Position numbers and translations under genes: made by a program. The notes below the pieces were generated by a model. That model was not told where the DNA came from. It searched no databases and saw only the letters and a list, made by a program, of their open reading frames with translations. Below are positions 21,631 to 35,200 of a stretch of 64,000 bases of DNA, in pieces. Within the stretch, counting starts at the first letter, position 1, and each line of letters begins with the position of its first letter. The stretch comes from Eunapius fragilis. Its lineage: Eukaryota; Porifera; Demospongiae; Spongillida; Spongillidae. The stretch covers positions 5,198,003-5,262,002 of the forward strand of contig OY811976.1 in assembly GCA_963681505.1 (NCBI GenBank). The letters are read 5' to 3'.

Positions 21631-22449
21631 CTAACTACCCAGCAGGGCCCCCTTGGAGCCTCTATGGGGGTCGGCGTTCCCCCAGGCGCCCCCCACTTCC
21701 ATAGCGCTCCCCGGGTTCTTGGTGTCCTCTGGGGTGCTCAGCGACAACTTGGTTTCAATCTCCACTTCTGCAATCGTCTCCAACACACAGTCCTTAGGTT
21801 TCATTGGCGGGTCGTTGGGGACGCTTGCGGCGACACAATGTACACCCTTGATGGATCTGGCGTCATAGTACTCCTGTGCGTTATCCTCCTTGAACTGGTT
21901 AAGGTTGTTCTGGGGTTGGCTTTTGTTGATGTCCTTGAGTGGTATTGACTCCTTGGTGTTGTTCAACTGAAATGGAACTCTCCTGTTCCGCCCCTGTACA
22001 AAGAAGAAAAAAAATCCCTGATGCTGGCTACTGGTGGTTGCTTCATTTATAATACAGTCATGATCTACATGTATAATCTGTATACTGAATAAAAAGACTG
22101 AAAGCATTGATGTAATTATCAAGTGCCAAGGCCTATGAGTGGATTGCTCACATACTCTGCCAAATCTGACTTTTCATTTTAAAAGCCATTATTGCCAATT
22201 TAAGGCACCCAACAAACATCTGGATTGTGCTCACGGTGAGTACCTCCTTGTTCGTCATTGGCAGGTCCACAATCCTCATCTCTCTATACTTGCAGAGTTT
22301 TATCTCTCACGACCTTTCAAAATCTTTCCCATGGGGAAAAAAACCACCACATTACCTTCTTGTCAGGATGAAGAGGATGATGATGATGATGGCCACAAGC
22401 ACAACCACCATCAGTAGGCCCATCACTATGCTCACACCAACAACCATGA
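21631..22449 (-). CDS. Last two exons of a single-pass membrane protein
   Basis: Exon 22449-22356 encodes a hydrophobic helix with VVVLVAIIIIILFIL, stopped by a basic TRR. A GT donor at 22355 can be joined in frame to an acceptor before 21982, giving RVPFQLNNTKESIPLKDINK and a 116-residue polar tail rich in Pro, Asn and acidic residues, with a stop at 21631. An alternative acceptor at 21993 would force a different, less plausible frame in the helix exon. The tail has the look of a receptor cytoplasmic region (it contains QEYYDARS), but I recognise no family. Extracellular exons would lie upstream (higher coordinates) and were not found before the iRhom gene. Confidence 0.45.
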
Positions 22450-24540
22450 CTGGGTGCAGGTGGGGTGCAGGTGGGGTGTGGGGTGGGGAGAAATGGTAAT
22501 AATTAGCAATGATCACATGGCACCATTGTTAGGTTTGTGAACCGACTGTTATGTGTATTCTATATGCCTGTACCGTAATGTGTCATGATTTTCCATTAGT
22601 TTTTTTTTTTGCAATATTAGATAATGTACATTTCAGTGTACTGTTCAATCCCCTCCCTCCCTCCCCACCCCGCCCCATTGCTACATGGCTTCACTGATTT
22701 CATTAAGAAATATAGCATAATATATTTCATTAAGAAATATAGCATAATATATTTCATTAAGAAATATAGCATAATATATTTCATTAAGAAATATAGCATA
22801 ATATATTTCATTAAGAAATATAGCATAATATATTGCACCAAGAAATATAGCATAATACATTTCATTAAGAAATATAACATAATACATTTCATTAAGAAAT
22901 ATATTTCATTAATTAAGAAATATAGCCATACTCATCAAAATCCCAGATACATTTTCAAGAATGGCCCAGGTGGAGTGAATGCAAAGCACTCACGGTTGAA
23001 TGAATCATCGTTATTGCTACGAGAAATGAGATCAAAAGGTATCAAACACTCCACTCTCTCTATCAAGCAAAATATAGTCTCTATTAGCACCAAACTTGGA
23101 ACACGTGTGTATACTTTACTCCATAACTTTCTCATCATGTTATTCCCCTCAAGGAAGACCAGATCAAGTTGTGGTTCATAAATAACATACCCAAATGTGA
23201 TCTTGATTTATAATCTTAGCCTTTCTTGACAGAAGAAAAGCACACCAACAATGGCCAGAAGTGGACTGAGCTCAACTGGATGTGTCCCAATGGCAGTGGA
23301 GCTATATGAAGTTTGGGGTGAAGAAGCTCAACATACTTTTTCACGTTTGGCCACCAGACTATATTAGCTGTGAAGTCTTCAGTACCTAAACCAGATGCAC
23401 TGTCTGCATTATATATACTAGACTAATCATGACTCTGATCAGAACTAATTAATGCAAGGCCTTGCTAACAGAATTACTCTAGGTTAATTGTAGTACTAGG
23501 ACTTTGTATTATTATTTCATTATATGCTGCAGTATGGTAGTATATGTTTATTTGTGTTACTATTTCAATAATTTATAACAGAAGCATTAATTATATGAGG
23601 CTTAAGTTAAGTGTGAACATGTGTTCATATTTTACTTTTTTTTGCACTTTTAACGATGAAGCTCCGTCTACCTCATCTTAGGTCATCTTAGCACTGATGT
23701 AGGCAGCACAGGTGCTTTATTACAGTGTGCACATTGTACCAGTATATATGTTCAATGCTATGACATAGTACATGTATATTATTGACTATGACATCAATGT
23801 CGATCTAGAGAATATACACATGTCATCAGAAATATGCATCCTTTTCACATTATTCTTACATTGTGAAAAAAAAAACCCTCATACTTTTGAATGCATCCTC
23901 CCTTTGTGGCTAACGCATGCGCACCCCTTCAAATTCATCGTCCTCATCTGTGTCTAGTTACTTATGTAAACAAAATGTGCAAACTTTGTTAAGCTGTCCA
24001 ACAATTTTTTCCATTTTCACTGGCTTGACACATCATCACTGCTAGGACACTGCATTCTTCTGCACAGTCCTTAGCATTTAATGATTTCATTATTCAACTC
24101 ATGCTGCAATATCTGGGTTATTTCACATACCCACCATCATGTCCTATACCTTTCCTTGCTAGTTTGATATGTTGTCTCTGTAAAGTCAATGTTACATAAT
24201 CTCTTATCCTCGTGTACAGAGCAATGCAATGTATATAATTACATGGTTAAAATCAATTTGGTATGCGGAACACAATATGTGAATTCGTTACTATAGACTA
24301 AGAAACCAGTCTGCCACTAATCACACGCGTATTCACGACACTTCAAGCACTACATAGAGAGTGCTATATAATGTTGCTCTTTTGAACCTGGAAGTGGAAA
24401 TTACGGACAATAAAAGCCGGACTTAAGGTATGTAGCACAAGGAGAAAGCTACATGTAAATAGACATCAAAGTGGGGTACATGTTACACGTACATGTATGC
24501 ACAAGTCTACCACCTAACAATGACGCACAACTATAAATGA
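22450..24540. other. Intergenic with a short minisatellite
   Basis: No confident exons. A minus-strand stretch around 23250-23395 stays open for about 60 codons but has no recognised motif or clear splice sites. The region includes the 27-bp repeat listed separately and is otherwise AT-rich. Confidence 0.5.
22697..22925. repeat. 27-bp minisatellite
   Basis: About eight units of ATTTCATTAAGAAATATAGC plus AATAATAT-like sequence. The period of 27 (nine codons) keeps frames open on both strands, so the repetitive frames of 91-185 aa over it are by-products of the repeat. Confidence 0.9.
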
Positions 24541-24551
24541 AAGTCAATCCA

Positions 24552-27500
24552 TCAGTACTGATTCCTTGACTGCAGTGTCTGTCCATAGTCCAGACAGAAT
24601 GTTGGTGTATAAGGAATACAGTTCAAATAAATGAAATCAAACCAGTTCAGTTGACCAACATAAAACAATAAAAGGGATGAAGCAAACAGACAGATGGATA
24701 GCGGTATAGAGATTATCAACATTACTATTTTTAATGTGTGAGCGCACTCTTGCTTGCTATGAAGTTGCTCAAGTAGTTCTTTACTGTGGTGATAATTTTT
24801 GAAGAGGTCCATAGTAGGCTTCTCCACATATTTGTATTGAACTACAATCCAGCTAAGAAAGATGCCAAAAACTAGCCCTCCAAAGAGTGTGTAGTTACCA
24901 AGAAAGGGTAACAATAAACCCATCACAAAGGTGACCACGATGACTAGTAGCACTGCTAGTAGATTAACCAGTGGCTTCTCTAAGTAGCGACATTCCATAA
25001 ACAGGAACACTAAAACATAAGCCATAATTCCAAGCATAGATGCTCCTGGGCCTACCTATGGACATGAAGAAAAAAAAAGGTTGCAATTAGTTTTCAAACA
25101 ACATAATACAAGTAAATGCACACAATCCCTAAACAAGAAAGCCAAATGGATATATGGTATAAAAAGGAAGGGAATTGCAGGTTCAGTGTAAGTGAAACAG
25201 AGGAAGACAGAGGTGTGTGTGTGTGCGGGGGGGGGGGGGGGGGGGGGATTGTGCAAAGAGAGATGCAAAGGGCACTATTGGAATGCTCAAGGCAGAGAAT
25301 GGGAATTAATCACCTTACTCACAGCAATTCAGGCGTCTGATCGCGTATGACTACGTATCACGTATTTTATGAGACCAACGGGGAGTTCATGTAATGAATG
25401 TTTACGGGCATCGCAAACCAAAATGGGCCTCGTACTCAGACTCAAATGTATGTAACGCCCATTCAATATCCTCTAATTGTTCTAAATGCTCACAAAGTGC
25501 CCTGGTGATTCTGTTATATTTTCATTTCCGCCAGTAGATGACCTTTTTGGCAAAATGGCTGTTTCGAGACATGTTTCGTTAATCCCGTGTTCTTACAAAA
25601 CTATGGTGAGATAGAAAACCCATCGTACATATTCTGCCTTTTTACATTTTTTTGCAGCCCTCAGGAGAGGCACGTTTTACACGCGTACGTTTGCTGCTGG
25701 TAGCCATTCATTCTACGACGTACTGGTGAGTGGCACACTTCGTTTAAAGGGTGCATGTTGCGCTGCGTGCTGATAAATATTGTGCTCGACATAGGTATGT
25801 GTTTTCTAGTAAGGTTCTGAAACAAACAAGTCAAACAAGATATGACACCTACACGATGAGGTTTTTTGTTTTACCCCGCATGTCATATGCCTTGCAGGTC
25901 AATCGGTTGCCTATAGTTGTGTCACCCCAGTTGAGGAAAACTGCACTGATCCGTGAAGGTTAGCAACTTCTTCACAGGCAGATTTTTACAGCGCCCCTCT
26001 GCAGTGGATTGCTTTTTCTTTCACACCTAGCGTCTCTTAGCAGGATTGAATAGAAGAACATCGATAAAGAGGTTTGTATAAAAGGTAGTGCTGTTGGTGA
26101 ATTTTAAAATTTAACCCTGTATCGACCCTAATAGGTGGCGATTCAGCTAGGCGTGCCAAGCAATCCCTACGTATACAAAAGTTAAGGCCTCTCTAGCTGC
26201 GTGTATGCAGGAGTCGGGATCAAGCACATCATGAAGGAATATTCATTATACCAGGTAGAGCAGATCGTTCAGCATGCGTGTGTTTTATTAATGCTCTATT
26301 TGGTTAGGCATATGTAGCCTGGGTGGAAGAGGCTTCTGCCCTGATCTCTTCAATTGGCTCTTCTTGTAACATTGCTACATGTATATTCCCCTCTGTACAT
26401 GCATATTTAAATTATATTTGAATTTTATTTGAAGAAATTGCTGGGTAATTTATTAATGCATGTTACTACTGGGAACGAGTCATTATTGTGGGGACGGGGA
26501 TGAAATCAGGGAGTAATAACGTAGTCTTGCGGATGTTGCTCACGTACTCACGCGCAAACACACGGTTGAAGATTACGACCGTAATCCTATTCCCGTGAGT
26601 AATCGGTCTGAACGCGGGTACGTAAGCCTGATGACAACATACATGTAATCCGTAACATCAGGGTTACAAATGAATTTACGTGACGTTACGGGCCCGCGGC
26701 ATTGCAATCGAATCGCTATGACTGTTGACCCTTTAGTCAAAAGTTACTGAACTCATGTGGAATTACAACCCCTGTACTCTGCAAGGTGAGTACTTATGTT
26801 TTGTATGCACATCCATTCCTTCTATTTTGGATCATACCAACATCGACCTCCTAAGCTAAACACTCATTTGCAGGCTATGAGAACACATTCATTTTGGGAG
26901 CTTCGGGCCATTACCCAGTACAATACTTAAAAAACTTTACAGAAAGCAGCATCAAAGTTGACACATGCAATTCAAGTGTATGATTAAAAATTCAACTCAG
27001 TGTAAATCCATGATAGACAGACCAATTTCCAGAGTTTTACAGGACCTTGGTACAAGCATGTATTAGAATATCAAATTATTCAAAACCTTGTGAAAAAAAA
27101 GCTGCATTATGTCGCATTTCACTGTGACCATCCATATAGTATTGTACACGTCCCTTAGGACTGGGCCAAGATAAGTAAGGGTTAAAATAAGCTGAACTAG
27201 TAGAACTACATGTATCACATGTGGATGGATAGTTCCACTAGCAGAGTAAGCTTTAAAGATTTAAGTTGGACGAATTCTAGAAAAATTCTAGTAGGTGCCA
27301 ATACCATAAAATATAACTAGGTCCCATAAACATCAAAACGATTAAAACATATTGTTTAGCAGAAATAAAGAGGGTACAAACATTTACAAAAACACAATTA
27401 AATAAGTGTAAGGCCCTTGTCTCTCTAGTTCAACTCGAACTTGATGGCTTAACTCAGTCAAGAATATACCCACACAGTACATGCATCGATACACACAATC

Positions 27501-30500
27501 ACTGTTTAAATAGTCTTAAAAGTTGTGTTCTGGATGGATCCGTCCAATAGTATTGTTTTGCTATAATTACGAAGAGGTCCGGAACACGGATCAGTCTTTC
27601 AAACCGAGTAGTTGTCCCGCCAAGCACATATATTTAGAACATAATTATTGACGTCAGCTACAAGTCCCCAGACTAGATTTACGTGACATTACATTCGTCC
27701 CACCATTCTTTTAAGCTTGACCCCAAGCTTAGTTTCTCAATACTGGGTGCCGAACACGTTGAGGGTAGCGCCTTCCTACTTCAGCTTGCTGCTCTTGTTG
27801 AGGTGGAAGGATGAAGTGTTCGATGTGAGGTGCTTCCCAGTCAGCTACCGGTACACCATGTTGATCATGATCTTCACCATGCGTCTCTACCTCTCCTCTT
27901 ACAATACGTTGCTGGAGTCTGTTAACATGCACCACACGAGTCCTTGCTGTCGTGTTGTATTCAACTGCAACGTTTACTAGGGACAGCACCTCCTTCACAG
28001 TACATCCTCCTTCCCATCTCGCATCCAGCTTGCCAGCTGTTGGCACATGTAGCCAGACAGCATCTCCAACATTGAAGGTTCTGCTTTTAGTTGTGCTGTC
28101 ATAGAACGCTTTCTGCCGTTGTGCTTCCTGTGTGATATGGCACTCCACCAGGTCCCTCATCTCTGCTAATCTGACTGTCAGGGTATGTTCATAACTGTGT
28201 GGATCGTGACCCTTCCCATCATCTTCTGCTAGTGATGGCATGATTGGTAGCACAGGTTCTCTTCCTATTAGCAGTAAAAACGGGCTCAGGTGGGTTGATG
28301 TGTGACGAGCTGTACGATAGGCATAGAGCAGGAGTGGAAGCTGGCATTCCCAATCAGACTGCTGTTGGACATAGGCTCTTAACAGCTGCAACAGAGTTCT
28401 GTTAAGACGTTCCACCATACCATCTCCTTGTGGATGGTATGAAGTAGTTCGTGACTTGACAATGCCAAATGCTGCACAGGTTTTCTTCAAGATTGTGCTC
28501 TCAAAATTCCTTCCCTTGATCAGAGTGAAGGATCTCAGGGATACCAAAGCGAGAGAATATATCAATCAGTGCTTGAACTATCCTTTCCGCTGTTTGGTCA
28601 GGCATAGGTACTGCTTCAGCCCACTTGGTGAAATAATCTTGAAGTACCAGCAGATATTGATTGGAACTTCCAAAACATCAACAGCTAACATTTGCCAAGG
28701 TCGACCTATTGGAACATTTGTCATAGGTACTGCTAGTGGTATTGGAAGTTTCGATTGCTGACACACCTTACAACTCCGACAGTACAGCTCTGTTGCCTTT
28801 GCCATTCCAACCCAGTAGGCCATCCGCTTCAATATGTCTAGGGTCTTTTCAGTGCCTTGATGACCTGCACTTATGATGTCATGGCAGCTGTGAAGGGCCA
28901 CTTCCTGAAGTGAAGTGGGCATCACCGGAACAGTGATAGTTTCTTCTAATGGACCTGGAACAAATCTGCGACACAGGACACCATCAACCAGATGTAACTG
29001 CTTCAGTAGCTGAGAGTAACGCTTTAGTGGAAACTGCTTCCAGTTTGGCTTGGATGTACTGCTCCGTGATGTAAGGTGTTGGATTACTTGCTGCAGTACA
29101 GCATCCCTCTGTTGTTCTTCTTGGATCCTGCGCGTGGTTAGTTCTGGGGTTATGAGTGTAGCAGAGCACATTTCACTTGTTTCTACTTGTATTGCAGGTA
29201 CACGGGAGAGAGCGTCTGCATTGGCATTTGATGATCCTTGCCTGTATTTGTCCTCGAAATCAAACTCTTGAAGAGCAAGAGCCCATCTGCACAACCTGCC
29301 CTCCATCTTCTGAGCAGAAAGCCACTGTAGTGGCTGATGATCAGTGTGTAGGCTGAATGGTTGTCCCAGTAAGTAGTGCCTGAAGTGTTTGACTGCAAAG
29401 ACAACAGCCAGGCATTCCCTTTTGATGACACTGTACTGTCTTTCCGGTGGGGTTAGACTGCGGCTGGCATAAGCAATCACGTGGCCATCCTGCTCCAGCA
29501 CTGCTCCTATCCCCACTGCACTGGCATCTGTCTGTAGGGTGAATCCTATCTTGAAACAGGGATAGCATAAGACAGGCGCTTGAGTCAATGCATCTTTCAG
29601 CACCTGAAACGATTGCTGGCAGTTTTCCTCCCTATTGAACTCCACTGCTTTTTGTGTGAGATGATGAAGAGGAGCTGCAATATCTGCAAAGTTTTTAACA
29701 TATCGTCGATAGTATGATGCCAACCCCAGGAACTGCGGAACCTCTGTGACGTCTGTTGGTGTTGGCCAGTTCTGCACCACAGCGATATTGACTGTATCTG
29801 GAGCCATACCATTTTTGGAGAAGCTATGACCCAAGTATTGCACCTTGTCAAGGCCAATTTTACACTTTGAACCCCTCAATGTCAGGCCTGCCTCCGCTAA
29901 GCGATTGAACACAAGACGTAGATGGGATTGGTTAAGTTCCATATAACTGGAGTAAATGAGAACATCGTCTATGTAGCTGGTGACAAAAGAAAGGCCATGA
30001 AGCACTTTATCCATTAGCCGCTGAAAAGAACTCAGTCCACCGGTAACACCAAAGGGCATCCTACAAAACTCATACAGTCCCATGCCTGGGCCTGGACAAA
30101 ATGCTGTTTTCAAACGATATTCTTCTTGCACTGGAAACTGCCAGTAACCTGATTGCAGATCCAGTTTTGAGACTATGGAGGCCCCCGCAAGCCTGTCTTG
30201 TACTTCATCAGGTAGTGGAAGTGGATATGCATCTTTCATTGTCCTCTTGTTCAGCTCCCTGTAGTCGATGCAAAATATAAGTTCACCACTTTTCTTGGGC
30301 ATGTACACTGCGGGTGCTAGCCATGGACTGCTGCTCACTCTGATGATGTTGCGATCTAGCATCTCCTGCAATTGACGTTCTATTTCCTCTCTGTACTGGG
30401 CTGGTATGCGACGCGGAGGAACACGGACTGGAGGGTTGTTAGCTGCAGGAATGGTATGGTGAGCAAGATCTGTGAAACCAGGAACTGTTGAAAATAGTTG

Positions 30501-32203
30501 CCTGTACTTGTCAACCACGGCCTGCAGTTCTGCTGGGCATGATGGGATGTCATATGATGGCGTTTCACCAAATCTTGGTACAGCACATTCATCCACCCCG
30601 TCATTTTCCTCTGGGTTGCTCCTGGTAGAAACGGCATAGCACATATTGGCCTTGTCCTGCCTGCCAACTGTATGGATGACTTCCTTTCCAATTCGTAAGT
30701 ATACTAGGCTCTGATCAAAAACCACTGTGACAGCGTGCTTAGAAAGGAAGTCCACTCCCAGAATAACAGGCATTAACAAGTGTTCAGCTACCAAGAGTTC
30801 TTGTTCAGTTGTATAAGACCCCAATTGCACCATAAGCCTGACCATTCCAACTATACTCATCCCGTGTCCATCTGCTGTATGAAGTGACTTCTGATTAAAC
30901 ACGCCAAAGGAAGGTACGCCTTGTCTACTAAGGAAACGGATGAACCTGAATCTACCATAATTTTTACGTTGCTAGCATCCAGCTTTCCTTCAATGATGGG
31001 TACATGCTCACTCGAAACGGCAGTGATAAATTCTTGGGCCCCTAGACACGAGCGGAATGACCTGTGGCCCTTGAAGTGGTCATTCCCAGTCCATTTCCCT
31101 GATGCTGACAATCTCTTGCAACATGTCCAGGTTGATTGCAGCTGTAGCACACTGGCTGACGTCTTGGCTGTCTGCAGTTCCGCGATAGGTGTCCAGGGCG
31201 GTTACAATTATAGTATCTGACAGAAACAGAAGTCGGGGGCTGAACGGCAGCAGTAAATGTGTGTTCTTGAAGTTTCTCCATCAAGGTTGACATTTGCTCT
31301 GTGAGATACTGGACGCTGTCTTGCAAGGCTCGTACTTCAGGACACGTATCTGTGTCTGTGCCTGCGGCAACCGACACGCGGACTTCTCCACTGATACGGT
31401 TAATAGGAGCTTGGCTCCCGTAACTGCGGCATCGATGGTCGTGATGTCAGGATTTGTTCGCAAAACGCGACTGCATTCTTCAGGAACACCCGCTAAGAAT
31501 TGCTGGAACAGTATTTTGTTCTTGCTATCTTCTTCCAGTTCTGGCATAGCTGCATCTAGGAGTCGCTTGAGATGATGTAGATACATGTGAACCGTCTCGC
31601 CAGGGTGTAGTTTGCGCGATTGAAATTCAGCGAAAGCTGAGAACTCCGTCGACTTTAACGCGTTCGTGAGGGCTTGCTTCGTATTACGTATTTACGTGAC
31701 ATTACATAAGCTTACACCCTATTTCTAAGAATAACTGTATGTACGAACTAATTTTATGAATAAAAAGTAATGTTACAATTTGAATCAAAGATGTAATCAA
31801 ACTGCAATAAACAGGAGTGTGTTTCAATAGAAATATTATGTAAACCTCGCAGCTTTACTTATCCAAACATTCACGCACACTCTCTGGCATAGCCAAGTCC
31901 TGTACACAATATGTTAAATATAAGTACCCACCCGCTACATGATACTATCATAATGTTAAGGGTAGAGTAATTTCCTATTTAGTCCACCCACCTCTGGGTA
32001 GTATGGCACAAATACAGCACTGACAATGTTTCCTCCAACACCACTCAGAATGTAAATAAAACACGTTCTGCACCATCCAAGCCTCTTCTCAACGATGCGA
32101 AGAACAAAATAAGTGAACAGCATTGTGGGGATAATGTGCAAAATCCTAAACAAAGACGGAGTGGTATTATAAAAAGTGGGAGCCTTTATCCAATGCACTG
32201 TAG

Positions 32204-32239
<36 letters not shown>

Positions 32240-35200
32240 GAAAATAAACATTGAAATGATTACAATCCTGCACCATCTAAAATATGGCTCAGGACAATTG
32301 TTCAATGACACAATACATCACAGCAAACAAACAAACCATGGTACCAGTGTTCAAACATAGTGGTAATTTAATTCTTAACTAACAGTGAACCAACATGATG
32401 TATTATGGATGTAATAAAACACCTACATGTACAGTAATGAATGTTATTATAAACATCTTGTAAAAATCAGTTAATCCCAACCTGTGATGATCTGGTGAAA
32501 GGGGCAATCCATAACTACTTCTGTGGAAGCTACATGTACATGTACATGTAACTAGAAACAATTTCTTGTACATGTACATGTAACTAGAAACAATTTCTTG
32601 TACATGTACAATCAATAGCACTCACCCAGCATGAAGAAACAGGGAGAGCCATAACCTGTACACCTGGTCAGGATGGTCCTGCTCTGCAAATGGTATGAGG
32701 CCACAAACACCACTTAGGCAGTCCACCTATAGCGGGACACAGCCATGGTTACCATGACAATAACCGGCAACACTACAATAATGTACCTGTGAACACAGGA
32801 ATGCATCAGAGTGGTAGTGGCCTCCCAGGAAGTTACAGAGCTCAAAGGTAGTGATCAGGCACACAGCTTGCAGTCCAACACAACATGGACGTCCTGTCAG
32901 CTCACAGGACAAGTGGGGGTAAGAGGAAACAGCATCCTGTAGACATATCTACAAAAATAAACGTGCAGATAAAGTGGTACAAATAGACCAACAAGGATAA
33001 AGAAAATTACAGGCCAATTTGATATGTTGGTATTCCAAGCTGGATTATGGAACCTGTCAGGGTTAATGCAGTTACTGTAGGAAAGGTTAGATGGTCAGTA
33101 CAGGGAGTGCGTCCATGCTAATATAACTCACTAAGGTGAGGTTCCACAGACTGATCTAACAGGTGCAGAGCTTTCAGAGTCATTGTACTGGTAGTAGAAG
33201 TCAGCATACGTGGACTGATAGTGGATATGCATATGTGCAGGCAATGATAGCAATCAGATGTCGAATATATGTACATGCATTTAAACAACCATGGCTGTAT
33301 CACATAATGTAATGGCAGGTATAAATGCATATGACAATATGTATAAGAATGTACAAAATTAATAAGCAGTTACTTGTAAAACCTATACCCCAATAGTTCA
33401 AAAAGGCTATATCTTCATTTTTATTTCGCTAATATTGTATTTCCTTTCCCTAATTACTTTGAGACTGTCATTAACACAGAACCACATAATCATTTTACTC
33501 AGAAAATTCCCTAAAGCTAACACATTCATGTCCAACTATGTGTATACAAGATACAATGTACACGTACATGTATATGCATAAATCGATGCCTGTTTGACAG
33601 AGAATCATTGGGAGTTAAAATGTATGAAAGTGGTCAGTATTTGAATATTAATATTTACATTGTACAGGCTGTAAAAACATCCATCAGTTGCATGTACATA
33701 CACATGTATAAACCTGCATACAGTTGCAATATACAGGGCATCCACAAATAAACACTATACTTTCAAAGTGAATCAATTTAAGTGTGTGTTCATTCAAGGA
33801 CACCTTGTGTACATCGATTACCCCATGCTGAAATTGATAACACTATTACTCATTCACAGTATATAGTACATGTATGCACTACACCTTTTTCATCAGCTGA
33901 CCTTTTGAACATGATATATATGTGCTAGATGTTCGTGATATGACAATTTAATTGGGATGTTGGATGTACATGTACATGTAATTATACATGACATTTAGCA
34001 AGTAAAATAAATTATGCTCTATAAACATTAGTTGTTTAATGTAGGTCTGTATACAATATTTGCATAAATACTGAAAATCCAGGATTGTTTCCCCTGTCCC
34101 AAGCCTTCTCTCCTGCATACACAGCCAGAAAACAAGACCCCAAATGTATTTTACCACAGAGAAATGGTGTTATGTGCAGACTTGAAAATAGGATAGTGTT
34201 TACCATTCGGAAGTTATGACAATTCAAATGGATTCGTACAATATTTGGGTCATGAAATTTTGTCTTGAACTATCCCATATTATATTATCCCGTTTCCAGT
34301 CTAGATCTAAGCTAGGCAGATGGTGGTACCTAAAAGTGGTTGTATGGTTCCTGGCCAGTGATATTATCTCCAATTGATAACATCTCTTGCGAATTTTATT
34401 ACATAAAGTTGTCAAAATTTGGGTTTGACATAACATTAGCTCAGAAAGTCTTTTTTTTTTTTTGATTCCTGCAAATAAAGTACTAAAAAATTTAGAAAGT
34501 GAATTTTGAGGACTGAGTAAATGGACAAAAAGTGGGAGGGTCAGTTGGTTTCGGCATGGTCTGAAAGAGAAACGGAAGCTTTGTATCTTAATATGCATTA
34601 TGGCAGCGATTCAGCAGCAGCAGGAAGCACTACCGTCTATACTGAATACTAGGCTGGAAGGAACTGCTTTTTCTACCTTCTAATGAGGTTGCACCTCCAG
34701 GGAGAATCAAGTACCTGTAGCTGTGCTCGTTGTCCTTCGTGCCATCTTCTTCTGACAAAGCATTAGGGGTTGTACGCAGGACAACCAGGCTTGATACCAA
34801 AAAATAATCAAGTGCCCAAGGAACAAATACCCAAGGCTGATACTTTCGAGTGCAGTGCAGCAGTCCATTGGCAGGAGGCAGAGAAAGGGAAGATCCCAAT
34901 GTGTACATGTAAGTTGTGTCCAACCAAGAACAGCAGCTAATGTCTCTAATTAACCATAACTGCCCTACCAGCAATCAAGAGGGTACCTCATATCCCTCCA
35001 GTCTAATGAGAGCTGCTGATTCCATGCCAATTACATTTGCAAGAGTGCTTACTGTTCAATTGCAAAGCACACAAAGACTTGGCAATATGTTGCCAATCTA
35101 ATTGCAGACAACTCTTTCCCAAAGCATCCTAGAACTTCAGATGAAGTGAATATTCACAACAAAAAGCTGTCTGATGGATATGAGGTGAAAAAAAGAATAA

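Larger units (their letters stand above)
27193..31706 (-). mobile_element. Degraded Ty3/gypsy retrotransposon in the iRhom intron
   Basis: On the minus strand the order is gag (from about 31690), protease, reverse transcriptase, RNase H and integrase, then a 3' LTR at 27693-27193. The whole is flanked by the 5-bp repeat TAAGC (27188-27192 and 31707-31711, allowing one base of overlap ambiguity). The 5' end shows only TGTAATGTCACGTAAAT, the first 17 bp of the LTR, fused directly to gag-coding sequence. Several frameshifts separate the domains. It lies in the same orientation as the host gene. Confidence 0.85.

Noticed and set aside
22617..23181. Tyr/Ile-rich frames of 68-185 codons
   Set aside because: Produced by the 27-bp minisatellite.
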